64,000 bases of DNA from Epiperipatus broadwayi. Its lineage: Eukaryota > Onychophora > Udeonychophora > Euonychophora > Peripatidae. The notes below the pieces were generated by a model that searched no databases, had not been told where the DNA came from, and saw only the letters and a program-made list of their open reading frames with translations. Numbering within the stretch: the stretch's first letter is position 1; each line of letters begins with the position of its first letter. Below, piece by piece: positions 37,036 to 50,179 of the stretch. Location: contig JAQFVV010012400.1 in NCBI GenBank assembly GCA_028023455.1, positions 10,034,248 to 10,098,247 on the forward strand. Direction: 5' to 3'. The translations under genes were made by a program, and so were the position numbers.

Positions 37036-37689
37036 ATAATATATATATACAAGAAAATAAAAAAATATATTAATTTAGTACAAGGTTCAATAACTTTGGG
37101 AGGAAAATGGGCATTAAATAAAAATTGGAAACTATGAAAACATTTTTTAGGGTTGAGGTTTGGTTAATAGAGGGTGTGCTAAAATGATATGTAAATCATG
37201 TGACATTTTGAATTAACTTATCTTGATAAGGTTCAATTTTGAATGAAAATCAATACAAGAAATACAACATAATGATTTTAAAAGAAATAACCATCAAGTG
37301 AAATATATATATATATATAATGTTTAGTTGGAAATAGTGTATAAAGTTTTCTATTTATAATTACTTAATTAGAAAGCTCTCTATTTAGGATAGTAGCCAA
37401 TTAATGTTAACTTCATCAGGCTAAGAGAGAAAAAAACTTGTCAGCATATATGTATTAACAATGTTTGACTAACCAGCCAATCAAATTGTTGGTAATATTC
37501 ACTTACTGCTATTGACATCATGTTAAAGTAAAAAGCAGTTAGCTCTTTCAATAATTGTTCTGAGACCTCAATATATCTCACCAGTTGGCAATGTGTTATT
37601 TGCTAGAATACTTCAACATAATGTGTACTTGTACATTACAGGTTTTGTAAAATATGCTGAAGATCACTAGAAGATAGTTTGTTTCCAAC

Positions 37690-37905
37690 TAATGAGTATA
37701 CTGAAATAATAATAAAAATGTCTTTAGAGAACTAATTGATTGATTATTTTCATGTAATATCAGTCAAAAGTTTTAAATAAATTTTACTGGTGGATTGGAT
37801 TGTTTGAATATCACTCAGGAATTCATAAAAAGTTTGAATATCAGATGTGGTAAAGCTGAAGATGTGATCCACATATTGTAAATTCCAGAATATGCCATTT
37901 TAATG
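37690..37905 (-). pseudogene. PLE reverse transcriptase fragment (RT motif C)
   Basis: On the minus strand one frame reads LQYVDHIFSFTTSDIQTFYE and then FLSDIQTIQSTSKIYLK. This aligns with the Penelope block around YVDDIF, then H-G, then L-FL-HLN, then IKFT. The second aspartate of the catalytic pair is His here. No other RT motif is readable around it. The call is tentative but supported by the good fit in spacing. Confidence 0.4.
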
Positions 37906-38789
37906 AAACAACTAGGCAAATGGTATTAGCAAGTTAATTTTTATATTTATTACAGTTTATTGGAATATATATTTCACTTTTATATATAAATAGGTCCACT
38001 GCACTTGGTGACCTTGCTTCTAAAGAGCGGTACATAACTTTTTTTTATCAAGAACATTTATTACTAATGTGTACAGTAGTTAATTAAAAAACAATCAAGA
38101 AAAATTTGTACATGTATTTTGAAAATTATTTGACTTCAAATAGGGTAAGGTCTAATTTTGCTCTGAATTGTGTCAATGTTCATCTGTCCAACCTATGTGT
38201 ATTTCCAGATTCTGAGAGAGAATTTTCAAGCAGGTTATTATCAAGACATATAATAAACAAGTTTAATATTTGTTTTTTGCTGAATCAATCACTTTAGCTA
38301 TTGTGTTTCTTGATCCTAGATCTTGTTCTTGTGTAATGTCTAACTCATGTAGTCCGAGGTTTTTGAGGCCCATAATAATGGCTTTGGACCACATTTTGCT
38401 ATAAATCAGGAGTACTGGTCAACTAGGATAAGGATGTTTATTCCTTTTAAATTGATGCTTTGAAATTGAACATGTTCCATGTTGATTCAAAGGTGTATTG
38501 GAGAGTGATATGCTGGTCTCTTTCTCTTATTTTACTGAGTTTTTTGAGGAAGATTTGGGCATGAGTAATTCTGTTCTCGTTAAATATTAATTCACATATA
38601 GTTAGCCAGATCCCATATATCCGAAAGGTAACACTTTTTTTCATCAATATAACCATTTTCCAGATTCTCTCTTTAACTCTCAGGAGATTATAAATTTAAT
38701 CTTTTTTTAAATAAATATGTAGATTTCCTAAATATAAGTGCTTTTTTTTTCTTTGAGATATTCTTCACAAGAGTTTGAATTCATTTATA
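37906..38789 (-). other. Possible decayed retroelement frame, unassigned
   Basis: Between about 38,100 and 38,690 the minus strand is unusually open in several frames (for example 69 codons at 38,447-38,656, and IIMGLKNLGLHELDITQEQ near 38,320-38,375) and is less AT-extreme than its surroundings. It reads like an eroded protein-coding sequence, possibly a retroelement, but I cannot match it to a family. Confidence 0.25.
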
Positions 38790-38925
38790 TGTAAATGTAA
38801 TGTTATGAAATTTACCAATTCTATTTAAAATAATAATTGAACTTCTGTTCAATAACTTTTTAGGCAAGAAAGTGGAACAAATGGATTACATCTTACTGCA
38901 TTTTAGATCATTTTATTTAAAGTTA
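38790..38925. repeat. Single arm of the 39,050 foldback family
   Basis: Shares GAAATTTACCAA, ATAATTGAAC, TTCAATAACTTTT and AACAAATGGA-like blocks, in order, with the left arm of the foldback at 39,050. It is about 260 bp away and in the same orientation. Confidence 0.55.
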
Positions 38926-39049
38926 TCCAAAACAATAAAGCCAGAGAGAAAACTTAAACCAGCCTATACATTTTAATGTAAATTCACTTATCTCTAAAAC
39001 TCTTAAATAAATAAACATGGCATATATGTAATAATAAATATTTTAATAT

Positions 39050-39355
39050 TGAATAAATGTAAATAATAACATGTAAAATGTACCAAGTTTATTTTAAATG
39101 ATAATTGAACTACCCTCTAGCAGCCATGTTCAATAACTTTTCATAGTAAAAAAATGGACCAAATGGACCACCTCTTGTCATATTTTAGATTTTTTTATTG
39201 TTCTGTTTAAACTCTAAATTAAAAAATTTGAAATACAGTAAGAAAAGTCCATTTTCTTACTGTAAAGAATTATTGAACATGGTAGCTAGAAGACAGTTCA
39301 GTTACTATTTAAAATAGACTTGGTAAATTTCATACATTATATTTATTCAGTATTA
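39050..39355. repeat. Long foldback, about 120-bp arms
   Basis: The left arm (about 39,050-39,165; ACATGTAAAATGTACCAAGT, then GAACTACCCTCTAGCAGCCA) mirrors the right arm (about 39,236-39,355; ATTATTGAACATGGTAGCTA, then GACTTGGTAAATTTCATACA). The spacer is about 70 bp and itself contains the short hairpin CAGTAAGAAAA / TTTTCTTACTG at its right edge. No protein is encoded. Confidence 0.65.
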
Positions 39356-40329
39356 TATACTATTACATATGTATAAAATGAACATAAGAGCTTTACAAAA
39401 GCATGTTAATCTGAATGTTTATAAAATTGTTATTTTTAGAAATATGAATAATTGAATTAGTTGCTTGGAAGGGTTATGTGACATTTGACCAATATAAGTG
39501 ACACATTCAGTTTCAATATATAGACATCATCATTCTGCTTTTGTTTTAAACTACATAAGAAAACTTCATTACCATTAGGTGCCATAATGGATTTTATCTA
39601 TTATTTTTGCTTGTTCTCACCCTTTTTCTATTTTTTTAGCATTATACATTATTCTAATTCACAAGTTTGTACATAAAATAGTGACCTGGCTATTTATTTT
39701 TTAATTTAAGGTTCCCTAACTAATTTGATCAAGTATTCAGTTGCTAGTTTTTGTTGTTATTCATGAGATCTCCAAATGACTTCCCTCACATTACATTTCA
39801 AGAGCATCAATACATTTCTTATGCTGTTTTTGGAGTGAGTCACATTTACATCTATGCATAAACACAAGAAATAACATGGACAATTTATTTTTAAAGATGT
39901 ACTCCACCTCTATATGTCTTTCCAAAAGCTTTTTATTGCAATTTTGTTCATTGTAAGTAAATCTCATCACACGAGTCATGTAATGTTTGAGCACTAACAT
40001 GGTAAAGCAGAATCTTATTTTATAAGATATTTGGTTTTCGTGCTTTAATTCTTACACTGCACCAAATCATGCAGGATAAGCATGCATTAAATTTTTGATT
40101 AATCATGCAAAAAGTGGTCTAAGACTTCAGCCACTGTAAGCTTTTGTTCTTTATACTTATTTATCATTCATATTTCCACTCTTAGTAATATATATTTTGT
40201 GGATGATATAGTTTGATAGCAGAGAATGAATCTTATTTATAGTTGATCTTAAGTGAATTTGATAATTTTAAAAAAAAGATGCAATTCAAATGTTAAAAGA
40301 GAAAATACAAGGTAATAAAATATTCTAGA
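39356..40329. other. AT-rich stretch, nothing recognised
   Basis: No supported features. A 69-codon frame at 39,791 is unrecognised. Confidence 0.4.
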
Positions 40330-40960
40330 GAGAAAAAAACAAATTGATGCAGTGTGAATGGAAGGAGAACAGTTTTTAAATATTTGAGAAGCATAATAAT
40401 ATTCAATGATAAAAGTAGAAAATAGATAAACATTAAAATTTCATATGCCAAAAGAACTTTTAACAAAAAATAATAATTATTAATATCTAAAAATATAATC
40501 TTCCACATTAAAAAGCATTTAATGAAAACCACATCTGAAACTGTAGTTACATATGAGTTAGACATATAACCACTGCTTGAATATGAAAAAAGACAATTTA
40601 TGAGCATTTAAGGCATGGTATTGGCATCACGTGATGAAAATACCATGGATAATCAGAATTAAAAAATGAAGTATTAAATATGATTAGAGAAGATAGAAGT
40701 ATTTTGGAAGTAATCGCTCAGAGAAGAAATGGTATGATTGGTCATTTGATGAAACATTTAGAATGGTGTACATTGTTATTGGAAGGCATTATTTAGGAAA
40801 TTCTAGCAAGAAAAAGACAATATGGAAATATATAAATGCAGTTAGGGAAAGATGATATTATAGATTTATAAAATATTTGGTGATGGAAAGAAGAGTTAAG
40901 AAAAGAAAGAAATGCTTTTCATTCTGCATTTAATAAATATCTCCATGTCTTTTCTATTTT
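40330..40960 (+). pseudogene. LINE polymerase C-terminus, decayed
   Basis: On the forward strand the end of a LINE open reading frame is still readable. NEVLNMIREDRSILEVIAQR (from about 40,665) is followed by RNGMIGHLMKHLEWCTLLLE, matching the family block NEEVL-x-R-S-LL-I-x-R-R-x-IGH-LRH-x-L-x-LEG. Upstream, frames give CEWKE and RHGIGIT-like pieces that correspond to the YLGS and FEMWCWRR blocks, with several frameshifts. After the block two in-frame stops appear. The long minus-strand frame over 40,293-40,607 is the antisense of this A-rich strand. Clade RTE- or L2-like, not certain. The catalytic RT part is absent. Confidence 0.65.
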
Positions 40961-43284
40961 CAAAGTAACCACTTCTAACTACATGTATCTTCTTCCAACC
41001 ACCAATGTAAAAATGAATCTTTCATCACATTTGTTTATCAATATATTCCAATTATATATAGATTTCTACAAAAAACAATGGAAGACTTAAATATATCTGT
41101 TTTTTTTTTTTAGAAAATCCTATGATTTATTATGATCATCTGAATCAAAAAGCTTTACTGAAATCTTAAAACATGAACCGGTTTTATTATTTTTTAAAAT
41201 TATCTAGCGTACTTTAACTTTTTCTGAATTCAGTTTAATTCTAATTATATAATCAATTGTGAATTATTTCTAGCATGTAGTGTAAGAAAAATTACAGATT
41301 CTGTTAAGATGCCATTTTTTTTATTATGGACATCCCATAGGTGAATGACTGACTTTTCAAATAAAATGGTCTAATTTATTTGACCACCGAAACATCACAT
41401 GATCACTATTTCCTACTGCTAATATAATTTATTTGGGATTTTTTTTATTGTTTAATTCAGTTAAATGTATATAATTATGCAATACATTAATGTCTGACTT
41501 TTTAATAACGGTTTCATAACTAATATAAAATCATCTATTTATAAGAATTTTCTTATAATAGCTAATATAATTAAATGTATTCTGATTGTTCTTTTTATGG
41601 GATAACTCTTCCTAGTATTCCTTCAACTTCTTCTTAATCATTGTTATTTAGTTTTAATCAACCCATTTATTTATTTACTAAATATACTTTTTTAGACAAC
41701 TAGGTATTTATCAATGCAATAAAAAGTTTGGAGAAATTCCAATCATGCGATAAATTTTCTAAGATTTTTATTACATCCTTCAATTGTATTATTTTTTTGC
41801 ATAGAAAACAATCATTAACTAAGCAGTTTATGATTTGCTGGCATATTTGTCTACAATCACACAAGTCAACAGCTTTTAAATTCCACTCTGAAGAGGATAA
41901 TCATGGAAAGCATGAGTGGTCTTGAACTGGAATCTTCTAAGTAGTCATAAGTCTTCAGTAATTCGGAGAAAAGTTTTTGGTTAAACATTCAGAAAAAAAT
42001 ATTGATTTAAAGTTTATCTTAGATGGCGTAACTATGTTTTGAGTTAATAAATGAGACATTTACTAGATAGATTTTTGCCTGTCTTAAAAGTATTATATAT
42101 ACTTGCTGTGTGCTTAATAAATAATTACAACTTTACAATAGTTATATGTTTCCAGTATAAAAATCGTAATATTAACTTGTTGTTAATCGCAAGATTTCAT
42201 GAATGTTAATTTCTGTAGGGAATAGTGGACTTAAACAATGGAGAGAACAACAGCTTCACATTCCCAAATCAAGATGCTTTAGATTGGCCTATATAAGTGG
42301 AAAGTTAGGTTAAAGATAAGATGGCCATTCCTATCTTTATAAAAGTCGCTATCTTGTGTCATGATTTGAGAGGTCCCTCTATCGGCAAAATAAAAAGATA
42401 TTGCTTGACTATTATAAATTTCAAGCCACATTTGATACAGGTTAAAGTCTTTCTTAAAAGTATTTAGATAGAATTTTATATAATTTCTATGAGCATCTTC
42501 TCTTCTGACATTTGATGGAGGATCTTCTAAAATACTCCTTTTATTATCCAAACTAATGTATTTATGAATGTTCTTATATACTTCTTGTATTTCCTGACTG
42601 AAGGGACAATTTTTTATCCAGATCTTCCAAAAGATATTTTAACATTTATAATTTTAAGTTTTCCTCCTTTGTTTACAATCATTATTGTATTTTTGTCAAC
42701 CATTTTGATGTTTTGGAGGGAGTATTTTATCACGATCATGCATTTTTAGATTCATTTTTAATTATTTCTTTACTTCCATCCAGAGTTCATCTGGCTTTCT
42801 ATCAGTTATATTCTGAACTCAAAATTTGTTTTGGATATTAATCCTAAAAGTAATAAGCACATTTCTCTAGTTTTAAGTATATACATTAATAATTCTTTTT
42901 ATAATAATTAATGCTTACACATACAAAAAAAAAAGGATTAGAGAAATCATCAGAAATATATAAACACCACATCAACATTTAAATCATACTTGCTTATATA
43001 TATATAAGTTTACAATAATATTTACAATAATCTGTTAAATCTGAATAAAAGGGTCTCATCGTGTTTATGAGATCATCACAATTGTATGTTATGCTTCGAA
43101 TTATATCTTGTTTTTAAAAAGAGCATATCTTGTTACTGCAGCTAATGATTGATAAAAACTGCATTCAGTAATTTTTTCGTGTGTGGTCATAATCTTCAGT
43201 TGCTAAGATATATTATTATTTTTATTTTTTCGTGTTATTTATACATTGAACTTAATTTTTTTTGTTTATAAATATAGTTCTACA
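40961..43284. other. AT-rich stretch with one unrecognised 90-codon minus frame
   Basis: At 42,279-42,551 (minus) a 90-codon frame has balanced composition (MWLEIYNSQAISFYFADRG and DSDFYKDRNGHLIFNLTFHL) and looks more protein-like than most chance frames here. I do not recognise it; a transposon remnant or an exon are both conceivable. The rest is AT-rich background. Confidence 0.3.
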
Positions 43285-43405
43285 TTTTTTTTTTTTTTCA
43301 TGTGTCATAGCACCGGCCGGGACGCGAACCCACAACCGTCTGCAACCAACTTCTTGCTTGCAAGGCGGCCTCGATGACCTCTCGGCTAATAGCGCTTGAC
43401 ATAGT
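43285..43405 (-). mobile_element. tRNA-derived SINE with A-tail
   Basis: On the minus strand: CAAGCGCTATTAGCCGAGAG (acceptor/D-arm with box A), GGCCGCCTTGCAAGC in the anticodon region, a short insert, then box B GGGTTCGCGTCCC and CGGCCGGTGCTATGACACAT, followed by an A-run of about 14 bases. The region between the boxes is longer than in a tRNA, so it cannot be a functional tRNA gene. It shares its 3' extension with the copies at 25,681 and 53,128. Confidence 0.7.
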
Positions 43406-45609
43406 TCTACATTTGTGAAAAATTGCTGAAAAAATTTCATTTTTAAGACTAAAACAAAACTTCATTACAGAATAAACCGTTAATTATTCCAAGGGGGCAA
43501 CTGATCAAAGAATTTTCAATTATTCTCATAGATTAATTATTATAGTTTTTTTTTCCTACTTTGTAATGAATATATTGATATTCAGTTATTTTGCATATAT
43601 ATATATATCAATGTTGTTTTATCTTTTACCTATGTTTTGACTGCCTTATCAGTTTTCTTCAGGATTTTATGCTAGACAAACAAAATGTAGGAAAATAGAA
43701 AGAAAATCCCAAAGAAGATTAGTAAATAATTAAAGTATAAAAAGAATAAAAGTAAACAGTATCGAAAATAAGAAGAAATTATACATCTAGTTTATAAAGT
43801 ATTATCATGAGACAAAAAAAAAATGAAATGTTGGAGATTGAGTGACTTTTTATTTTACAACTTTATAAGAATCTTTATTTCTTCATAGTAGTTCAAAAGT
43901 TTAATTCTTACATGTCATTAAGTTGATTTTGATTCTTAGCAATTAGAATGACATATTATCTGTTTAATTTTCATTCTCTAAAAATGTGACAGATTCATTA
44001 TTGTGAGGATTGGACCCAGACATCATGTTGTTGGGTGTCCTCTTTCATTTTTCACTACCATTTTCCAAGTTCTACACAGTTTTCTGATAACTAACTCAAT
44101 TCACAATATTATCAAATTAAGATAATCTGAATTTGGTCATTTATATTTTAAATGAAATTTTAACTCTAATTCACTTGATTGCTTCATTTTATTGGCTGTA
44201 ATTGTTCTTTGGTGTCTAACATTTACATCCATATAGATTGATAATAGAAAACAATTTATTTTTCAGAAATATCAAATTTTTATTATATATTTAATATACA
44301 GTATAGGAAAATATTTCTCATTATATGATTGATAGCATATTTTTCTTTTTTTTATACATTTGAAACGCTTTTTTTTTTCAGGATTTTCCAGCATATAGAT
44401 AGAAATGTAGTATTAAAGTAAAAATTCATGTTATTAATTCCGCCTCAAATTATTTGTTTTCTTTGATCTTTAGCCAATTTTATATAGTTGTTAGAAGTCA
44501 TATCCTGCTTTTATTATCTAATTTCTCCCCCTAGATGTAACTGCATAAATCTTGTATTTATGAGTTATGATTAATATAAAGTGATCTTTGTTGAATTCTA
44601 GAAATTTTTAGGATTGTCTTTTCAGAAAGTTGTTTTTTTTTAAAAATATAAATATTACATCAGGGAATATATTTTTATATATTATTAATCACTTTCAGTA
44701 AAAAGTTATGCTCCTCCTTATAACACCAACAACATATTTCTAAGCGTTCCGGACTATAATTATATAGTTTATCCTCATTTTATTTAATCTTTGTACAGGT
44801 GATTAAAATTTTAGATCCAAAATATAAAATTATTAAAATCTTTCTTAAAAAAATGTACACGACTAAACTTTTTAAGGTCATAGGTTGCAAAATAAAAATG
44901 AGATACTAAAATCAATGGTATTAAATTTCAAAATATTTAAATCTGATAAAAACAAACTATTATTATTGAAACATTAAGAAAAAAACTAAATCTCAAAATG
45001 TTATTCATGACAGCAGAAATTAAATCATCAATTACATCAAAAAGACAAGTCCTGCATACTATTCCGGATTAGTCCTTCTTCCCCTTTTTAAATTGCCTTT
45101 ACTTTGCAAAAATATGGGTTGTTTCTAAGCAATTCATAGTTTTCTTCTTATTCTATTTATTTTTTATTTAATTTATCTTTACAGTTATTTCCCAACATAT
45201 ATTTTATTACTTCCATGAAGGGTTCAATGTTGTATCATATTGAGCCATTCACCCATTGCAATAATTTCAATTTAAAAAAGTATAGAATGTTTGTGAATCT
45301 TGTGAAGTATGTCATAGAAAAGATAAATTGTGATTAGCTAGTTTCTTATATTTTATTTATGTTTTAGGGTGCAACCATGTTTAATAATTAAAATTAAATA
45401 TTGAAGTATCAACAAGATAGCACTTATCTTCAACTGGGTTAAAAAACAGTAATAATAATTGTATCACATAGATTGACTTAAATTTGGTAGTGTTTTAAAT
45501 ATCATATATATATAGAATTTTTGCACATACTGATAGATACTTTAAAGATATTATCTCATCATCATCTAAAACAAATCTTTTCTGTAGCTAAGTCACTTTT
45601 CACAGGGTA
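43406..45609. other. AT-rich stretch, nothing recognised
   Basis: No readable coding motif or shared repeat was found. A segment near 43,990-44,060 is less AT-rich but unassigned. Confidence 0.4.
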
Positions 45610-46205
45610 TTCTTACTCCCAGATACATCTGAATTAAGAAAAAAGATTAAACACACATTTGAAGTCTTATTAACGAACAGTAATGATACCATCACAATAA
45701 ATAGGGAATATGCAAATAAAAAACCCAGCAAAAAGAAAATGCTTCAACTAGAGTTTGCATTCCTTATATAAAAGGAACTACAGACAAGATTGAAAAGGGT
45801 ACTAAAATGCTATGACATAAAAAGAGCATCCTCTATTGAATAAAGAATTAATAGCATTCTGATGAAATCTAAGAATGTAATACCTCTGGAAACTCAAGGA
45901 ATCTGAGATCCCTTGTAGAATATGCCCCATCACAATATAGGAAGAAGCAATCACATAAAAGTGTTGGAAGAAATGGGTTCTTTAATGCAGTAAAAAAAAT
46001 CTCTCAACATCTTTAGCACTTACTTTCCACATTTTAGAAGCTGGCTATTAGATATATTTCTCAAATACTAAAAATCATATTCACATACAACAATCATTAT
46101 CGGAGAACATTTAGGGAGGCCATAGAAGTATTTAAAAAACAAAATGCATTAATAAACATGGTGAAACAAAATTTCCAACTGTATGGAAGAGTTTCTTCAT
46201 GCAAA
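45610..46205 (+). pseudogene. PLE linker and GIY-YIG endonuclease, heavily decayed
   Basis: The forward strand carries in order: KELQTRLKRVLKCYDIKRAS (about 45,770-45,830), the PLE linker segment usually reading KIxRVLRxFxIKxxF; SKNVIPLETQGI and then EIPCRICP-like residues after a frame change (about 45,870-45,930), the block before the cysteine cluster; and near the end AIEVFKKQNALINM (about 46,120-46,160), the C-terminal helix of the endonuclease with its Glu at the frame edge. The central YG and Arg/His motifs are lost in a stretch with stops. At least three frame changes are needed. No terminal repeats were found next to it. Confidence 0.55.
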
Positions 46206-46757
46206 TAAATAAAATTTTAAAAACACTTTCAAATTTAAATCAATCTACATATTACAATGATCTCTGCTATAACCACGTGATTATTATTGTTATTTCACTC
46301 AGGTGAGGGCAACTGTTATCTTGTTGAAAGGTCAATATTTAATTTTAATTTTATTTTAGTAAACATTATTTCTCCTGAAAACATGATTTATATAATATTA
46401 CATGTGCACACAAAAAAATTCGTTTCAATATATATATGGAAAAGCATTGTGTGGAATATGGTACTATATTTTCCTGGTATGTTTGCATTTGGAATATGAA
46501 TTTAAACTTTAGCTAAACAAATTTGAAAATTTTTTTCAATAGATAAAGTCTTTTTTATAAAGAATCATTCCACAACTGATCCAGGTAAGTATCCAATACT
46601 GATTGATAAATGGGTAATTGGCTAGAAAATCACTCAAATTCTTATCATTCAACAATTGGTACATATAATGAGTACTGCCTTCCCTTTTACTGCCCTTCTA
46701 GGTGGAGTTTTGCCTTAAGGCTGTTTTATCTTTTACTTGTAAAATATATAAGCAATC

Positions 46758-46788
<31 letters not shown>

Positions 46789-46927
46789 ATATTCTAAATT
46801 TAGTATTAATGTTTATTTTTACTATGAAGTAAATAAATTATATCTATTTTCTACTTAGCCAAATGCATTTTTCATGTTGCTGTCCTATTCATGGTAAAAC
46901 TAATCTGCTATTAGATTTGAAACCTGT

Positions 46928-46983
<56 letters not shown>

Positions 46984-47329
46984 ATTTTCTGTATGTTCTA
47001 ATGCACCCTCAATTATAGACTATTTGCTCAAATATTTATGATGCTATCTGCATTGACAACAAGTCAGATCTCTTTGATCTTTCTTTTTTTGTCATCACAC
47101 TCAATACAAGTAATCTTAACTTTTTGCATGACAAAGCAAATGACTGTAGTAAAGAAGATGAAAGATACAGTGATTATTGTATTGATGCTCAAAAGGTTAA
47201 AATGTTTACACTAATTATAACAACAGATAAAATAAAAGAGGTAGGCTGTATCACCAATGCAAATAGCACTGTAGGTAAATATGCAACTATACCTATTATT
47301 TTAGTGAGACAAACACAATGCAGACATTA
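46206..47329. other. AT-rich stretch with long AT microsatellite
   Basis: Contains a CT/TA microsatellite near 46,759-46,788 and a run of about 26 AT units at 46,930-46,981. A 68-codon frame at 47,124 is not recognised. Confidence 0.5.
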
Positions 47330-47560
47330 ATAATATAGGATTCATGCAGTGCTCTCAGATCCAAGGTTCCTCACTGATGAAGACCACAAGCCAGAAACTA
47401 GTCTGGGGATATTGGATGAGTAGGCACTAGATAGGGATTTTATGCACAAGCCTCTGGCATCCATTGATTACTCTGGCTTGCACCGAGTGGCACTACTATA
47501 TGAAGAGTTTTGCCTGTTTAAATGCTATGATATGGAAATTTTAAGATATTATGCTGAATG
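47330..47560 (+). repeat. Retroelement 3'-type fragment (CTGATGAAG family)
   Basis: Starts with CTCACTGATGAAG (47,370) and CCAGAAACTAGTCTGG, the same arrangement as at 1,821, and continues through a stretch of normal GC content (TGGCTTGCACCGAGTGGCAC near 47,474) that has no counterpart in the window. Probably the 3' untranslated region of a retroelement. It is unlike the AT-rich neighbourhood. Confidence 0.35.
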
Positions 47561-49621
47561 GTTCTCTCAGCTCCATATATGTTAGTACAGTGGTAAAGGG
47601 AACAAATATCAGAGGTGAATGTTCCTCGATAAAAATATGATCACTTCTGGTATTTGAATTCTATATGGTCTCTCATATGATTATTCATTATATTACTTAT
47701 TAATTTTCTTATTGAATCTTATTAGGAATTAATAAACCTCTATACACTTTTTTAAATATAATAGTGAACATTAAACATTATAAAGTTTCCTAATGTTGTT
47801 CGAATTAAATTAGATGGTGCTGTGCATCAAAATTACATTAAAATATTTCAAATAATTTTGAATTAAAAAGTAATTTGATGTTCTAGCTAATGTTTTAATA
47901 CAAGATCCACTTTGTTATATTTATATCTATAAGGTACTTTTCTGAGAATAGTTTGATGAAGATTTTTACATTAGAAATGTTGTTGGTTATAGCTAATTAT
48001 AACCATTTTACAAGATAAACATATTCAAATTAGGGGGATTTTCTTGTGTCATTATTAAATCTTTAAATATTTCTTAGTATTTGCATAATTTAAACAATAA
48101 TTAAAACAATGTGGTCTGCAAATTGTGTGTAATTCAAGTGGAAGGACGTAAAGTTACATTTTTAGAATAAATGGTGATAGTAAGTCATGTTGAATTCATT
48201 ATGACTCCAATAACGTCTGGCAAGAGATAATCCCATTAAAATTATTGTTAAGAATGTGGAAAATTATTTGGATTTCACATGAAACAAATATCTTGCACCA
48301 TAATTCTTTTGTTGTTTTAAAGGTCACCCGATTGTGTTTTTAGAATAGAACATTCAGTCAGCCATTAATAAGAATTTGCTAACGATTTCCCTATTGATGT
48401 TTATCAATATATTTTATTTAGCTAAAATGAAAAACTCAAAAATAATGGTCTTACTAAATGCTTGCTTACAATATTAATGTGATGTTAAAATAATTTTCTA
48501 ACAATAACCTTAATTATTATTTTTTCTCCAAATTTTATTTAAACCATCAGTTTATCCTCTTAATTTGTTTTCTGGCAATAACTAATCATATGGTAGATGA
48601 ATAAATCATATGTTTAAGCAATTTTTGATTATATAACCGCAATAACATTTGTAATTTCTAATTTTCTATAAATAAAATATATTACAAAATTAGGACTACT
48701 CACTTATTTTTAAATAAATAAATCAATAAGTAACTCTTTCTTTTTTGTTTAAAATTGGACATAATTCTCTCTCTTCTATATATAATATTTTTCCCATAGT
48801 CGTTTCCTTTTATAAATCTTGTTTTACTGTATGAACTAAAAAAATTTCGCATCTATCCGTTTATATATATATATCAACATTTATCTCCGCCTATAATTTA
48901 ATTTTATCCCACGCTTATTTTCAAGTGTTCCCCCTCCCCAGTAAATTCACTCCACTTTACCATTAAGGGGAAAGCAATAGGAGAAAAAAATAGATTTTGA
49001 AAATGATTATAGGATATAATTGAAACACATTATAAAAGCGTATGATAATATTGGGTGTATATATATATGGATATGAAAAAATTTTAGTTTATATAATGAA
49101 ACAAGATTGTTTCAGAAACTGAATATTGTATATAAAATATAATTTGTATGTTTTATTTTGTATTTCAATTACATTTGAGGGTTATATAACAAGGTTCCGA
49201 TTTAATAATATCTATATTTCCATGTAAAAATTAAATTTCCTTTAATTTTTTTTTTTAGAAAAAATGTGTAACTTAGTTGACAATGCAAACCATTATTATA
49301 CTCATATGCTTGGTTAAAATGAAAATAAAACTTTTTTTTTTTTTTAGGTGCCAAAAAAATTTAAATCTACCCTTTTAGGAAATAAATTATAACTTAACTA
49401 GAAACTATAATGACTTTTGGTTAGTAAATGAGTCTCAAAATTATCATTAACTAGAAGAGAAAGGAGCAGTGTTTATTTAGATTGGTCAGTTGCCTGACCA
49501 TAAAATCAAAGTAAAATTTTAATTTGATGGAATCTTAACAAGAATTTTTTTAATTTTAAACATAGATGTATACCATTTGTTTGTTTTCTTGAAGGTTTGA
49601 GGTGGGGATATTTTAGTAGTA
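47561..49621. other. AT-rich stretch, nothing recognised
   Basis: Simple AT-rich sequence without supported features. Confidence 0.4.
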
Positions 49622-49985
49622 TTTATATATTAGACTATTTTCATCATCTAATATTAAGTACTGAATGTTTTTAGAAAAAAATTAACTTTATATAAATCTT
49701 CCAAGTACTTTCAACTGTTAAGTAATAGCACATAGGCTAGTATATGTACAATGTTTCAAGAGGTATTCTTCTTCTTCTTCTCTCTTCTTCAGGTTTTGCT
49801 GACTTGACCAGTGAGAGTACTATCATGAGAATCAAACCTGAATCCTTAGTTTCTTGAAATATTTAATTTAAAGCAACACTTTAATCAATAAAGCCATCCT
49901 GCCAAAAACAAGTCAGTAGAAATTTCATATACTTATCTATGAAGTTCCTCCTGATTTCTCACTTTCTCCTAAGAGGAAAGTTGAT
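49622..49985 (-). repeat. PLE 3' terminal repeat (pseudo-LTR)
   Basis: On the coding (minus) strand this lies downstream of the broken PLE. It matches 52,205-52,505 in the same orientation and 52,612-52,944 in the opposite one. Shared blocks: CTAATATTAAGTACTGAA at one end, GAATCAAACCTGAATCCTTA in the middle, and CAGTAGAAATTTCATATACT, then TTCCTCCTGATTTCTC at the other. The minus strand reads CCTGAAGAAGAGAG ... CTCTTGAAACATTG, the pair of motifs usual near PLE ends. A tRNA-like box B (GGTTTGATTCTCATG) is visible. Confidence 0.75.
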
Positions 49986-50179
49986 TAGTGGTTTCCAATA
50001 TATGTGTAGTCACATTAAGTTGACTTATGGGATTTTTCACCAGCTTCTTTGTATTTTCTTCTTTGTAACTTTTCCTTACTATTCCAATATTTTTATATTT
50101 TTTCAATTGAACATATATTCATTAATACATACATACATGGTCTGATACCTTGGACACATTTGTTTTCTCACTTTTAATT

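Noticed and set aside
37322-37694. Foldback with ends TTAGTTGGAAA / TTTCCAACTAA
   Set aside because: Only about 11 bases pair well. The inward match fades to chance level, so no element could be supported.
40293-40607. 104-codon hydrophobic frame on the minus strand
   Set aside because: It is the antisense of the A-rich coding strand of the LINE relic at 40,330. Phe/Leu/Ile-rich antisense frames are expected there.
46930-46981. Long AT dinucleotide run as a possible special structure
   Set aside because: Plain microsatellite of a kind common throughout the window.
49741-49830. Functional hammerhead in the PLE terminal repeat (CTGAAGA ... GAAAC)
   Set aside because: The arms AAGAGA and TCTCTT in the related repeat at 52,321 pair only in a register that consumes core bases, so a canonical hammerhead fold cannot be drawn.
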